A stretch of 64,000 nt of DNA from Verrucomicrobiaceae bacterium (GTDB taxonomy: Bacteria > Verrucomicrobiota > Verrucomicrobiia > Verrucomicrobiales > Verrucomicrobiaceae): NCBI GenBank assembly GCA_027484445.1, contig JAIXSY010000029.1, forward strand, positions 21,145 through 85,144, read 5' to 3'. The notes beneath the pieces were generated by a model. It ran no database searches. It saw only the letters and a program-made list of their open reading frames with translations, and was not told where the DNA came from. Of this stretch, positions 19,180-27,900 are shown piece after piece (within the stretch, counting starts at the first letter, position 1; each line of letters begins with the position of its first letter). A program made the translations under genes and the position numbers.

Positions 19180-19810
19180 CCGCGACACCGATTTGGCGAT
19201 TCTCGCCAGCGAGGAAAACGCCGAACGGCTCACGAAGGCCATGCAAGCCCTCGAAGCCGAGGTCATCGCCGTGCCGCCTTTTCTGCTCCAGCATCTCGAA
19301 GCGGGTCATGCCGTGCATTTTCGCTGCCGCCATCCCGAAGCCGCTGGCATGAGGGTGGACGTGATGTCCCGCATGAGGGGCGTGACAGACTTTCCCACGC
19401 TCTGGGAGCGGCGCACCACGCTGGTGATGGACGACGGCACGCTTTGCGATCTCCTTTCTTTGGGCGACCTCGTGCAGGCCAAGAAAACCCAGCGCGACAA
19501 GGACTGGCCGATGATCCGCCGACTGGTGGAAGCCAACTACTTTGCCAATCAGGCCGATCCGAGCCCAGAGCAGCTCGTCTTCTGGTTCCAAGAACTCCGC
19601 ACACCTGAGCTGCTGCGCGATCTCGCCCAGACGCATCCCGCTATCGCCAAGGACGCCGTCCCATCCCGTGCCTTGATCCAACACGCGATCTCCGATGATG
19701 TCCCTGCGCTCACGGCGTCGCTAGAAGATGAAGAGCGCCTGGAACGCCTCAACGACAAGGCTTACTGGCAACCTCTGAAGCAAGAGTTGGAGCGTCTTCG
19801 ACGGCAGTAA
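19052..19810 (+). CDS. nucleotidyltransferase-like protein (AbiEii/MNT-type fold)
   Basis: A 252-residue protein with the nucleotidyltransferase core CLLMGGQACVLYGAAEFSRD followed by TDLAI (GG...DxD-type metal site at about residues 29-50), then VDVMSRMRG and LVQAKKTQRDKDWPMIRRLVE. The C-terminal third is helical (PEQLVFWFQELRTPELL). The fold is shared by AbiEii-type toxins and minimal nucleotidyltransferases, so a toxin or regulatory nucleotidyl-transfer role is possible but unproven. It starts inside the preceding small gene (128-nt overlap). Confidence 0.8.
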   Translation: MHLEAPLIPNPIRKVLSSMREHQVQCLLMGGQACVLYGAAEFSRDTDLAILASEENAERLTKAMQALEAEVIAVPPFLLQHLEAGHAVHFRCRHPEAAGMRVDVMSRMRGVTDFPTLWERRTTLVMDDGTLCDLLSLGDLVQAKKTQRDKDWPMIRRLVEANYFANQADPSPEQLVFWFQELRTPELLRDLAQTHPAIAKDAVPSRALIQHAISDDVPALTASLEDEERLERLNDKAYWQPLKQELERLRRQ

Positions 19811-19840
19811 GGGCGAAGTGTCAGAATCTGGCCAACTCAT

Positions 19841-19994
19841 CTCAGCGTCGTTCCAGCCTCTCGCGGTGGTTCTCTCCGGTTCCCGAAAGACGCTCCTCAA
19901 GCGATCCAGGACGAGCCCCGCTGGCCAGCCGCTGGGGAGCCTCGGCGGAACCGCCTCCCGTTCGCGAACCTGCTTCCCCCCGAGTTCGAGCCCG
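19841..19994. repeat. dispersed repeat R1, copy 2
   Basis: Full-length copy of R1, with the same core GGTTCCCGAAAGACGC and the same end GAGTTCGAGCCC as copy 1. It lies 30 nt after the nucleotidyltransferase stop. Confidence 0.9.
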
Positions 19995-20009
19995 GTCGCC
20001 CAAGCCGTA

Positions 20010-20089
20010 AAACACCGCCAGAGAGGAGAAGACCGCAGAGATGAACTTCTGAGGCTTTCTCTGCGGTCTCCTCAACTCTGCGGTGCTTC
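20010..20089. repeat. hairpin element H2 (ACCGC..CAGAG inverted repeat)
   Basis: The left arm AACACCGCCAGAGAGGAGAA with GACCGCAGAG pairs with CTCTGCGGTCTCC and CTCTGCGGTG. Same design and same place after R1 as H1, so R1 and H appear to move or amplify as one unit. Confidence 0.85.
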
Positions 20090-20320
20090 CTTCTGGAGTT
20101 GCACTGCGTCACCGCATCCATGGAAAAGCCTTTAGCCCGCCATGTTCAGTGAACGGGCCCGATCCAATCGACAAAAGAATGGGGACAGAAGAATGGCTCA
20201 ATTCTATTGTACCCTTTCTCCTGTCGAAGGGGTCTTCTTCCGGGCAAGTGGGATGCTACGGCACATGATTTCTCGGGACTGCCAGTTGCTTCATCGCTCG
20301 TGGTGGGGGTAGATTTCTGA

Positions 20321-20872
20321 ATGAAAGCAGCCATCGCCGCGTCGCCCTTGCCTGAAGGTTTGTCCGTGGAGCGCCTCGGGGCTACCACCCTCCTTTCGAT
20401 CCGTTGGCGGAACATGGCTTCTTGGGCCTTGCTGCCGTTGGGGTTGGTGGCGGCGGCGATCCCGGTGGGCTTGTTTTTGAAACTGCGGGAGTTGCCGTGG
20501 AATGATCCGATTCAACTGCTGGTGGTGGTGTTTGGCATCGTGGGCCTGATTTTCTCCTACCTCGTGATCCGGCGACTGATCAATGTGACGCGGCTGGAGG
20601 TCACGCCTGAGCGCCTCTGCATCCGCCACGGCCCGGTGCCTTGGCGGAGGCCCTCCGAGGTCGCCACAGACAAGATTCTCAAGGTCGAGGTGCGCCCCTA
20701 CCAATGGCGCTACGATGGTGGCGTGGCGACGCACTACCATGTCTGGGCGGTGCATGAAGAGGGTCACGAAACCTGCCTTTTGGAGCGAGACACGACCAAA
20801 GACCAAGCCAACCGTGTGCGAGATGAAATCCACCACGTGCTGGAGGCCAGAGTGGCGCAGAAACGGGGCTAG
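20321..20872 (+). CDS. hypothetical membrane protein
   Basis: A 183-residue protein with two hydrophobic segments at about residues 34-55 (WALLPLGLVAAAIPVGLFLK) and 65-85 (LLVVVFGIVGLIFSYLVI), followed by a soluble domain of about 95 residues. That domain contains VTRLEVTPERLCIRHGPVPW and KILKVEVRPY, reminiscent of bacterial PH-like domains that follow paired membrane helices. No catalytic motif is visible. It stands alone between repeats and a convergent tfoX-type gene. Confidence 0.7.
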   Translation: MKAAIAASPLPEGLSVERLGATTLLSIRWRNMASWALLPLGLVAAAIPVGLFLKLRELPWNDPIQLLVVVFGIVGLIFSYLVIRRLINVTRLEVTPERLCIRHGPVPWRRPSEVATDKILKVEVRPYQWRYDGGVATHYHVWAVHEEGHETCLLERDTTKDQANRVRDEIHHVLEARVAQKRG

Positions 20873-20985
20873 GCTGTTGCTGGCCGCTCATCGTTGAAAG
20901 CTTTCCTGCAGGATGTCGCAGTTTCTGTGACAGCCTGCTGAATGGCGGAAGAATGCTGGCAGGAGAAGTGGACCAAGGTTTGGCT

Positions 20986-21279
20986 TCAAAGTCCAGCTTC
21001 GGTTTCGAGTTCACGCTTTTGACAGCGGGACAGCTTGAGGCAATCCAGGTCCATCACGGCTCCTCCAAGGGCGTAGAGCAGCATCCGATGCGGACGCACG
21101 ATGTCTCGGCTGACCAGCTCCCGATAGGCTGTCGCAGCTCCCACGCGGCGCAGATCTTCCGCTGTGTGGATGCCGATTTGGGCCAGCCATTCAGCGCAGC
21201 GCGGCCCCATGTTTCGCAGCGTGGTGACGGGCTGCGATCCCTCTGGCTTTTCAGTTTTTCTTTGGCTCTTGGACGGCAT
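20986..21279 (-). CDS. TfoX/Sxy C-terminal domain protein
   Basis: A 97-residue protein matching the helical TfoX C-terminal domain: LRNMGPRCAEWLAQIGIHTA, then EDLRRVGAATAYREL and a short leader rich in Lys/Ser. In gamma-proteobacteria TfoX/Sxy activates competence genes, but stand-alone C-terminal-domain proteins (helix-hairpin-helix type) are widespread and often of unknown role. No competence genes are nearby. It is convergent with the hypothetical membrane protein gene. Confidence 0.85.
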   Translation of the reverse strand: MPSKSQRKTEKPEGSQPVTTLRNMGPRCAEWLAQIGIHTAEDLRRVGAATAYRELVSRDIVRPHRMLLYALGGAVMDLDCLKLSRCQKRELETEAGL

Positions 21280-21417
21280 CAGAAGGTGGGTGGCGGGGTC
21301 ACGAGCATGAAACCATGGAACTTGGGCTTTTTTGGGATCTTGCGAGCAGAATCGACCCAGCTCTAGGTGAGAATGGATCCTCGCTTGCGTCTGGGAAAGG
21401 GGAGTGGGGCACTCACC

Positions 21418-21523
21418 ACCTCGGCTTCGTTCCAGCCACTCGCGGTGCTTCCCTCCGGTTCCCGAAAGACGCCCCTCAAGCGATCCAGGTCGAGCCCTCT
21501 GCTTTCCCTGAGTTTGAGCCGGG
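21418..21523. repeat. dispersed repeat R1, copy 3 (internally deleted)
   Basis: The left half matches copies 1 and 2; about 50 bp between GTCGAGCCCT and GAGTTTGAGCC are missing. It is not followed by the ACCGCAGAG hairpin. Confidence 0.85.
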
Positions 21524-21656
21524 CTTCCTCTCGAAACAAGGCCTGCTATGCCCGACGTGGTCGAAGCGCTGATGGGATGCTAACCAGCCGCTGATCCAAT
21601 CCTTCTGACATCAGCATCATTTCAGCGTGACATGATCGATTTGTTTCTGCTGCGAT

Positions 21657-21728
21657 CTGCGGAATGCATGAACCTGAATTCCGCAGTTCACGCGGCAGGA
21701 ATGCCCCGGTTCCTGAGAACTGCGGAAT
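21657..21728. repeat. palindromic element E2, copy 1
   Basis: CTGCGGAAT (21657-21665) pairs with ATTCCGCAG (21678-21686); alternatively ATTCCGCAGTTC (21678-21689) pairs perfectly with GAACTGCGGAAT (21717-21728) around a 27-nt loop with GGCAGGAATGCCCCGG. A decayed relative lies at 34088-34141 in the opposite orientation. Confidence 0.8.
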
Positions 21729-21842
21729 CCATGAAACCAACGAGAAAGGTTCCAAGCCTGCCATGGAGGGGCTTTGTTTTTCGCGGAGTTCTGGGGATTT
21801 AATCCGCTGTGGAGGTGCCTCAAGGCAGGGCTTTGCCGGAGA

Positions 21843-22949
21843 TCAGGGTTTGTGGCCGATGACCATGGCATCAGGGCCGATGAGGTGCTCCACGCGGCAA
21901 TCCTGGAAGCCGACCTGCTGCATCCAGCCGATGCAATCGGCACCGGTGTAGTCAAAACCGCCTGGGGTTTCGATGAGCATGTTCAAGCTCATGAGCAGGC
22001 CAAAGGCATTTTGGCGACGGTCATCGTCGATGAGCGAATCATAGACGACCACCGCTCCGCCTGAGGGCAGGGCGGCGTAGGCTTTGCGCAGCAGCATGAG
22101 CTTGGTCTCGAGATCCCAGTCGTGCAGGATATGGCCAAAGAGCAGGACATCAGCCTGCGGTAGATCCTCAGTGAAAAAGCTGCCGCCCTCAAAGCGGACG
22201 CGGGCGCTCAGCTGATGACTGGCGATGTATTCCTGAAAAATGGGGTCGACCGCAGGCAGGTCAAAGCCGAGCCCGCTGAGGTGCGGATGGGCGAGGGCGA
22301 TCTGGGTGACGAGGTCTCCCTGCGCGGTGCCGATGTCTGCGCAGGAGCGGTAGCGCGCCCAGGGGAACTGGCGGGCAATGGCGAGGTTCGCCCCGCGGCT
22401 GACGCCAGACATGGCGCGCAGGAATTCGCGCAGTTTCGCCGGGTCGCCGTAGATGGCCTGAAAGGGATCGAGTCCACCTTTGGATTCGTTTTGCGATTCG
22501 CCGGTGCGGACGGCTTCGGTCAGGCTGCCCCAGTAGCGGTAGAGGCGGCTGTTGGCCATCTCTAGGATGCCGCCGATGTAGCTGGGTTTGGTTTTGTCCA
22601 GGAAGAAATCGGTCTCAGCCGTGTTGCGGTAGAGGCCGTCCTGCCGCTGCAAAAAGCCGAGGGCGACGAGCGCATCGAGATAATCGCGTGCTCCACGAGG
22701 GTGAAGATTCAGACGCTGCTGGAGTTCCTCCAGGGTGCCGGGGGAGCGGGCCAAGTGGGTGAAAAGCTCGATCTCCACGGCGCTGAGCAGGGTCTTTGAC
22801 TGCCAGAAAGCGAGGCCGGTTTGCAAAAGATGATCGGGGCGCAGGTCCATGGGCAGGATTAGGTCGCACTGGCCAGAGGTGCAAGAGGCGCTGCGGGCCT
22901 GAGTGGTGTCCTGTTGGGTAGCAAGGATACCCTTTGGGGCTTCGATCAC
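21843..22949 (-). CDS. SAM-dependent methyltransferase, COMT-like family 2
   Basis: A 368-residue protein with the two-part layout of O-methyltransferases: an N-terminal winged-helix dimerisation domain ([20 protein letters not shown]) and a C-terminal Rossmann domain with SAM motif [16 protein letters not shown] near residue 190 and [12 protein letters not shown], the segment that carries the catalytic histidine in plant-type enzymes. Its ATG overlaps the stop of the oxidase gene by 4 nt, which supports the start at 22949 and co-translation. An internal ATG at 22850 would also give an intact domain. The pair suggests modification of a small aromatic or quinone-like metabolite; the substrate is unknown. 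Confidence 0.85.
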   Translation of the reverse strand: MIEAPKGILATQQDTTQARSASCTSGQCDLILPMDLRPDHLLQTGLAFWQSKTLLSAVEIELFTHLARSPGTLEELQQRLNLHPRGARDYLDALVALGFLQRQDGLYRNTAETDFFLDKTKPSYIGGILEMANSRLYRYWGSLTEAVRTGESQNESKGGLDPFQAIYGDPAKLREFLRAMSGVSRGANLAIARQFPWARYRSCADIGTAQGDLVTQIALAHPHLSGLGFDLPAVDPIFQEYIASHQLSARVRFEGGSFFTEDLPQADVLLFGHILHDWDLETKLMLLRKAYAALPSGGAVVVYDSLIDDDRRQNAFGLLMSLNMLIETPGGFDYTGADCIGWMQQVGFQDCRVEHLIGPDAMVIGHKP

Positions 22950-24124
22950 TTGGGCAGCAGATGTCGGGGCAGGTCGGACACACGTTCGCAGCCGATCTGC
23001 TGCATGACCTGCTGGAGCTGACGCTTGAGCATGATCAGGGTGTGGTCGCCGCCACGGTCGCCGAGTGCGCCGACGCCATACATGAAACTGCGCCCCAGGA
23101 AGACGAACTTGGCTCCGGAGGCCAGGGCGCAGGCGATGTCTGGCCCGCTGCGCACGCCGCTGTCGAGCATGAGGGTGGTGCGGTTGCCAAACTCACGCTG
23201 GAGGGTGCTGAGGGAACGAATCGTGGAGTCGCCTGCATCGAGCTGGCGACCGCCGTGGTTGGAGACGATGAGGCCATCGGCACCGAGCTGAAGCGCGAGC
23301 TCGGCATCCTCTGGGGTGACGATGCCTTTCACCACGAGCTTGCCGGGCCAGCGGTCACGGATCTGGCGAATTCGGTCAGTGCTCAGTCGGCCCGAGAAGG
23401 TCTTGTTCATGAATAGGCCCAGGTGCTTCATGTTCAGGCCCTTGGGGATGTAGGGCTTCATGGTCTGAAACTCGGGCGCTCCGGCGCTGAGCTGACCCAG
23501 GCACCAGCGGGGGCGGGTCATCATTTGCAGCACATTGCGCAGGGACATGCGGGGCGGGATGGACAGGCCATTGCGGATTTCTTTGGGCCGGTAGGCAAAG
23601 GTGGGGGTGTCCGCCAGGATGACGAGCACGGGGAAGCCGGCTTTTTGTGCCCGCTCCAGCAGTTTGTCGCGCAGTTCAGTCTCGGCAGGGTGGTAGAGCT
23701 GGAACCAGGCCTGGCCCTGGGTGATCTCGGCCACAGTCTCGATGCTGGCGGTGGCCACGGTGCTGAGGATGAAGGGCACCTGGTGCTGATGCGCCGCGCG
23801 GGCCAAGATCTGGGTGGCCCTTGGCCAGATGAGGCCCTGGAGCCCGATGGGGGCTACGCCAAAGGGGGCAGCGTAGCTTTGCCCCAAGAGTTCGGTCTTC
23901 AGCTCTGCTCCAGCGTAGTCGCGCAGGTACCAGGGGTTCAGGCGCACCTCGCGGATTTCTTCGGTGTTGCGGCGCAGATTGATCTCTGAGAAGCAGCCGC
24001 CCTCCAGGTATTCGAAGGCAAAACGAGGCACCCGGCGACGGGCCTTTTCCCGCAAGTGCTCCACGGACGGATATTCGGAGTGAAAGGCGCAGGTGTCTGG
24101 CTCGGGAGAAGGTCGGGCGCTCAT
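22946..24124 (-). CDS. FMN-dependent alpha-hydroxy-acid oxidase/dehydrogenase
   Basis: A TIM-barrel flavoprotein of 392 residues that oxidises L-2-hydroxy acids. Motifs: [34 protein letters not shown] (FMN-binding), [35 protein letters not shown] (Lys), the catalytic-histidine motif [13 protein letters not shown], and [20 protein letters not shown] for FMN phosphate. Lactate, mandelate or glycolate are typical substrates in the family. The start at 24124 is preferred because conserved sequence begins soon after; an ATG 15 codons upstream (24169) is also open. It overlaps the methyltransferase gene by 4 nt, forming an operon. Confidence 0.9.
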   Translation of the reverse strand: MSARPSPEPDTCAFHSEYPSVEHLREKARRRVPRFAFEYLEGGCFSEINLRRNTEEIREVRLNPWYLRDYAGAELKTELLGQSYAAPFGVAPIGLQGLIWPRATQILARAAHQHQVPFILSTVATASIETVAEITQGQAWFQLYHPAETELRDKLLERAQKAGFPVLVILADTPTFAYRPKEIRNGLSIPPRMSLRNVLQMMTRPRWCLGQLSAGAPEFQTMKPYIPKGLNMKHLGLFMNKTFSGRLSTDRIRQIRDRWPGKLVVKGIVTPEDAELALQLGADGLIVSNHGGRQLDAGDSTIRSLSTLQREFGNRTTLMLDSGVRSGPDIACALASGAKFVFLGRSFMYGVGALGDRGGDHTLIMLKRQLQQVMQQIGCERVSDLPRHLLPK

Positions 24125-24197
24125 GCAGATGGGGCGGAGAAGGGGAGGAGTCGTGTTCCGGCGTGGCATCTTTCAGACAAACCGGCGCGGTGAAGCA

Positions 24198-24917
24198 TCA
24201 GGCCGTCCAGACGCCGAGCTTTTCCAGTTGCCGTGTGGCAGCCCCGGCCCAGTCCCGATTTGCCGCTGGGCTAGCCGGGCTGGGGTGCAGGATGCGACCG
24301 ACCTGAAAGGTGCCCGCCAGGGTCTCGCGTGCCCGCAGCGCGCAGGCCTCGGCAAAGGCACCCACCCCAATGACCCACTCTGGCTTTAGGGTGGTGATGA
24401 CGGCGCGCAGGTGGGCATCGCAGATGGCCTCCAGGGTTTGGGTCTCGTTCGCAGGCAGCTTGTCCGGGGTGCGATTGCGGCCACTGTCTTCCATGAAGAC
24501 GAGTGGGCAGTAGTTGGCGACGAAATGATCCTGAAAGAAGGCTTGCGGGGTGCCAAAGCGCTGGGCAAAAAGGCCCCAAAGCCGCCGCCCGCTGACCTCG
24601 GACTGCGGGCAGTCAAAGCCAAGAACGCGGCGCTTGGGGTGCTCGTGCTCAGGTTGGCCCACAGGCTCGCAGATGCCCATCCAGTCCCGCACCGCAGCAA
24701 TCTCCCCAAAGGGCACACCCGTCTGAGTCATGCCAAAGGGGCCGGGGTTCATGCCGAGGAAGACGACCTTCTTTTCTGACCTGCCGTAGCGCTGGAGGTA
24801 GGCATGATGCGGCTGCCACGCATAGTCGAGCGGCTGGTACACGAAGGACGTAGGTGCACTGAAGCGGAGTGGGCGCAGGTCCTGGCGAAGCTGCTGGGCG
24901 GCGGAGATCAGAGACAT
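24198..24917 (-). CDS. SMUG1-type single-strand-selective uracil-DNA glycosylase
   Basis: Base-excision-repair glycosylase of the SMUG1 branch, 239 residues. Motif 1 is FLGMNPGPFGMTQTGVPFGE, which binds uracil and positions water; the second loop is HPSPASPAANRDW near the end. NYCPLVFMEDSGRNRTPDKL also matches the family. It removes uracil and oxidised pyrimidines from DNA. The start at 24917 (MSLISAAQQL) is the most likely; the frame is open further upstream through unrelated sequence antisense to argB. It is divergent from argB, with about 200 nt between them. Confidence 0.9.
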   Translation of the reverse strand: MSLISAAQQLRQDLRPLRFSAPTSFVYQPLDYAWQPHHAYLQRYGRSEKKVVFLGMNPGPFGMTQTGVPFGEIAAVRDWMGICEPVGQPEHEHPKRRVLGFDCPQSEVSGRRLWGLFAQRFGTPQAFFQDHFVANYCPLVFMEDSGRNRTPDKLPANETQTLEAICDAHLRAVITTLKPEWVIGVGAFAEACALRARETLAGTFQVGRILHPSPASPAANRDWAGAATRQLEKLGVWTA

Positions 24918-25121
24918 TAGGGAAGGGGAGGCGTGGAGCCGCGCCACCATGCCGGGCGAGCTCCTGCGGGCAAATGCTGAATCCAAGGGATGGCTAGGCG
25001 CTGTGGGGCTCTTTGGCCACCCACCCATGGCAAATGCAGCGTGAGGTGAGGCCGATCCTTGACGCCCTTGCGAGGCCGGTGTCTTCCCTTGGTTCTTGCT
25101 GTCACCCTTTTCCACGAACTC

Positions 25122-25979
25122 ATGACCGATCTCTCTGCCCAGACCCAAAAGGCCGATGTCCTGCTCGAAGCGCTCCCCTACATGCAGGGGTTTCGCGGCT
25201 GCACCTTTCTCATCAAAGTCGGTGGCAGTGCCATGGAGGACCCCGTGGTCGTCGATCAGTTCCTGCGAGATGTTGTGTTCTTGGAAGCGGTCGGCATCAA
25301 CCCCGTCATCGTGCATGGAGGCGGCAAGGCCATCTCCAAAGCCATGCAGGAGAGCGGCCTAGAGGCACGCTTCATCAATGGAATGCGCGTCACGGATGAG
25401 GAGACCATCAAGATCGTGGAGCAGACGCTGGCTCGTGTCATCAACCCAGGCATCGTGGAGAAGATCAATGCCTTTGGGGGCAAGGCCGTGGGCATTCCTG
25501 GCACGGAGGTCTTTCAGGGTCAGCGCATGAAGGCAGAGCTGGGCTGGGTAGGCGAGGTCACGGACTGCCGACTAGGGCTGATCCAGGCTGCCGTCGCTGG
25601 TGAGTTCGTGCCCGTGGTGTCTCCCGTGGCCCGAGACACAGCCACGGGAAAAAGCCTGAACGTCAACGCCGACCTCGCCGCTTGCGCACTCGCCACCCGT
25701 CTGAAGGCCACGAAGCTCATCTACCTGAGCGATGTGCGTGGGGTCATGCGAGATCCGAAGGACGAAAGCACGCTGATTCCCAGCCTGGATGAGCGCAGCA
25801 TCGCCGAGCTGAAGGCAGAAGGCGTCATCTCTGGTGGCATGATTCCAAAGGTGGACAGCTCTCTCGAATCCCTGCGCGGTGGCGTGGGAAAGGTTCACCT
25901 CATCGACGGACGCATCCCTCACGCGCTCATTTTGGAGATTTTCACCGATCTCGGCATCGGCACTGAAATTCATCTCTGA
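25122..25979 (+). CDS. argB: acetylglutamate kinase ArgB
   Basis: Second step of arginine synthesis: phosphorylates N-acetylglutamate. The 285 residues show FLIKVGGSAM (ATP/phosphate glycine loop), VIVHGGGKAIS, the substrate-site arginine in EARFINGMRVT, SLNVNADLAACALA and the ATP-site GVISGGMIPKVDSSLESLRG. Length is normal. An N-terminal helix of the arginine-sensing type may be present (ADVLLEALPYMQGF), which would fit feedback inhibition by arginine. The start at 25122 matches the family; upstream codons in frame are not conserved. It stands alone; argG lies 34 kb away. Confidence 0.97.
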   Translation: MTDLSAQTQKADVLLEALPYMQGFRGCTFLIKVGGSAMEDPVVVDQFLRDVVFLEAVGINPVIVHGGGKAISKAMQESGLEARFINGMRVTDEETIKIVEQTLARVINPGIVEKINAFGGKAVGIPGTEVFQGQRMKAELGWVGEVTDCRLGLIQAAVAGEFVPVVSPVARDTATGKSLNVNADLAACALATRLKATKLIYLSDVRGVMRDPKDESTLIPSLDERSIAELKAEGVISGGMIPKVDSSLESLRGGVGKVHLIDGRIPHALILEIFTDLGIGTEIHL

Positions 25980-26031
25980 GCCCTGCTTTTTCGGCTTTTC
26001 CGCAGGGTTGGAAAGTCTTCTGCTCTGAGCT

Positions 26032-26047
26032 TGTGAAATTTTTCACA
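26032..26047. promoter_or_regulatory. CRP/FNR-type palindrome upstream of the nuo operon
   Basis: TGTGA-N6-TCACA, an exact match to the CRP core, within the 18-nt inverted repeat TTGTGAAATTTTTCACAA (26031-26048). It lies about 57 nt before the nuoH start and well after argB. It is a plausible site for a CRP/FNR-family regulator acting on respiratory genes. Which protein binds is unknown. Confidence 0.55.
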
Positions 26048-26104
26048 AATTCGGGTTGCCGCTCGTAAACAACTCCTGATTATGCCAAGCCTCCCCCGCA
26101 TCTG

Positions 26105-27286
26105 ATGGCAGCCTTCTTCGCCAACATCGACCTTACGTTCCTCATCGTTTCCCTTGTGAAAATCGTGGGGTTCACCTTTGCGGCGGTTCTTCCGCTGGTG
26201 ACTGTGTGCGTGTATCTGGAGCGGCGATTTTCTGCCGTCATTCAGGATCGCGTGGGTCCCAACCGAGTCGGGGTGCCACTGACGCTGCTGGGCTTCAAAA
26301 AAGACGTCCAGATCCTCGGCATCGGGGGACTTTTCCAGGCAGCGGCTGATGGGGTGAAGTTCATCCTGAAAGAGGATTTCACGCCAAAGATGGTGAACAC
26401 CTTTTACTTTTGGCTGGCTCCTTGCCTCACGGTCGTGCCCGCGCTGCTAACCTGCGCTGTGTTGCCCTTCGGTTCTGAATTGAATTTCAGTTTTTTAGGA
26501 CTCGAAGAGCCGGTGAAAGCAGTGATCGCGGATCTGAACGTTGGACCCCTTTACACCTTCGCCATCGCCTCTCTCGGCGTTTACGGCATTGTGCTCGCTG
26601 GCTGGGCTTCCAACTCCAAGTATCCGTTCTTGGGTGGCGTTCGCTCCTCAGCACAGATGATCAGCTACGAACTCTCCCTGGGGCTTTCGATTATCCCAGT
26701 TTTCATGGTGTTTGGGGAAATGAATCTTCCCAAAATCACTCAATTCCAAGATGCCCATGGATGGCTCATCTTGCCCCTCTGGGGAGACGGGCTGTCTCTG
26801 GGGCGTTGGGTCTTGTGGATTCCGATGCTAATCAGCTTCTTGCTGTTCACCATCGCCATGTTCGCTGAGACCAATCGTCTTCCTTTCGATTTGGCGGAGT
26901 GTGAAACCGAGCTCGTGGGTGGCTATCACACGGAGTACAGCTCCATGAAATTTGCTCTCTTCTTCATGGGTGAATACGCCGCGATGATCATCGGCTCCGG
27001 ATTGGCCGTGACCCTCTTCCTCGGAGGATGGAGCATTCCATTTGCACCGCTACTTGGGTTAGATTTCCAAGCTGGCGCGACTCCACTCTGGCTCGGCTTG
27101 CTGCACATTGGCACCTTCTTCGCCAAGGTTTTGGGCTTCATCCTCTTTTTCATTCTGATTCGTTGGTCATTGCCTCGGTTTCGCTTCGATCAACTGATGA
27201 AGTTTGGTTGGCTGTTCATGTTTGAAGCCGCCCTGGCTAATGTGCTGCTGACTGCTGTTCTCATGATTTGGTTCCCGGTCAAGTAA
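26105..27286 (+). CDS. nuoH: NADH-quinone oxidoreductase subunit H
   Basis: Membrane subunit of complex I at the interface with the quinone site, 393 residues. Conserved blocks: YLERRFSAVIQDRVGPNRVG, LGIGGLFQAAADGVKFILKE, GWASNSKYPFLGGVRSSAQM, AETNRLPFDLAECETELVGG followed by YHTEYSSMKFALFFMGEY, and a C-terminal RWSLPRFRFDQLM. About eight membrane helices. It is the first gene of a seven-gene nuoHIJKLMN operon; nuoA to nuoG are not in the window. Confidence 0.97.
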   Translation: MAAFFANIDLTFLIVSLVKIVGFTFAAVLPLVTVCVYLERRFSAVIQDRVGPNRVGVPLTLLGFKKDVQILGIGGLFQAAADGVKFILKEDFTPKMVNTFYFWLAPCLTVVPALLTCAVLPFGSELNFSFLGLEEPVKAVIADLNVGPLYTFAIASLGVYGIVLAGWASNSKYPFLGGVRSSAQMISYELSLGLSIIPVFMVFGEMNLPKITQFQDAHGWLILPLWGDGLSLGRWVLWIPMLISFLLFTIAMFAETNRLPFDLAECETELVGGYHTEYSSMKFALFFMGEYAAMIIGSGLAVTLFLGGWSIPFAPLLGLDFQAGATPLWLGLLHIGTFFAKVLGFILFFILIRWSLPRFRFDQLMKFGWLFMFEAALANVLLTAVLMIWFPVK

Positions 27287-27311
27287 CCCCCCACCTTCAC
27301 CGACTCCACAG

Positions 27312-27857
27312 ATGGCTACCATCATCGTAAAGCGCCCCCAACTTGCCTGGCATGAAAAAGCCTTTATCTCGACGTTGATCAAAGGCCTCAAGATCACCCT
27401 GGGACATGCGATCAAGACCTTGTCCCAGATCATCGGACGCAAGCCCAAGGTCACCATGGAGTATCCCGAAGAGAAATGGGACTCCAACCTGCCTGAGTAC
27501 TACCGCGGCGCTCCTGCCCTCGTCACAGATGAGCAAGACCGTGAACGCTGCGTGAGCTGCCAGCTTTGTGAATTCATTTGTCCGCCCAAAGCCATCAAAA
27601 TCACTCCAGGTGAAATCCCTAGCGATGACCCATGGGCCAAGGTGGAAAAGCGCCCTAAAGAGTTCGAGATCGACATGATCCGCTGCATCTACTGCGGCAT
27701 GTGCGAGGAGGTATGCCCGGAGCAGGCGATTTATCTCCGGAAAGACTACGCCATCACGGGCTTGAGCCGCAAAGAAATGGTTCACGACAAAAAGCGGCTT
27801 TATGAGATCGGTGGCAAGCGCATCGGTCTTGTGAACAAATGGAATGAGCTCAAGTAA
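27312..27857 (+). CDS. nuoI: NADH-quinone oxidoreductase subunit I (2x[4Fe-4S])
   Basis: Electron-carrying subunit that holds clusters N6a and N6b. The 181 residues contain two ferredoxin motifs, CVSCQLCEFICPPKAI and CIYCGMCEEVCPEQAI, each C-x2-C-x2-C-x3-CP. The N-terminal IKGLKITLGHAIKTL is the usual amphipathic anchor. It lies 25 nt after nuoH. The 117-nt gap to nuoJ contains a perfect hairpin. Confidence 0.97.
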   Translation: MATIIVKRPQLAWHEKAFISTLIKGLKITLGHAIKTLSQIIGRKPKVTMEYPEEKWDSNLPEYYRGAPALVTDEQDRERCVSCQLCEFICPPKAIKITPGEIPSDDPWAKVEKRPKEFEIDMIRCIYCGMCEEVCPEQAIYLRKDYAITGLSRKEMVHDKKRLYEIGGKRIGLVNKWNELK

Positions 27858-27900
27858 ATCCTCTCCTTGTTCATGAGTCACGCTTTCTCCCGAAGTTCCT

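Larger units (their letters stand above)
19811..20320. other. gene-free stretch holding R1 copy 2 and a hairpin
   Basis: Contains R1 copy 2 (19841-19994) directly followed by hairpin H2 (20010-20089). I see nothing recognisable between 20090 and 20320. Confidence 0.7.
21280..21842. other. gene-free stretch holding R1 copy 3 and a palindromic element
   Basis: Holds the shortened R1 copy 3 (21418-21523) and the 12-bp-stem element at 21657-21728. I see no credible coding sequence; short open frames here run through repeats. Confidence 0.7.

Noticed and set aside
25981..26007. Intrinsic terminator after argB (CCCTGC/GCAGGG stem)
   Set aside because: Only a 6-bp stem with a 15-nt loop and no following T-run, so too weak to list.
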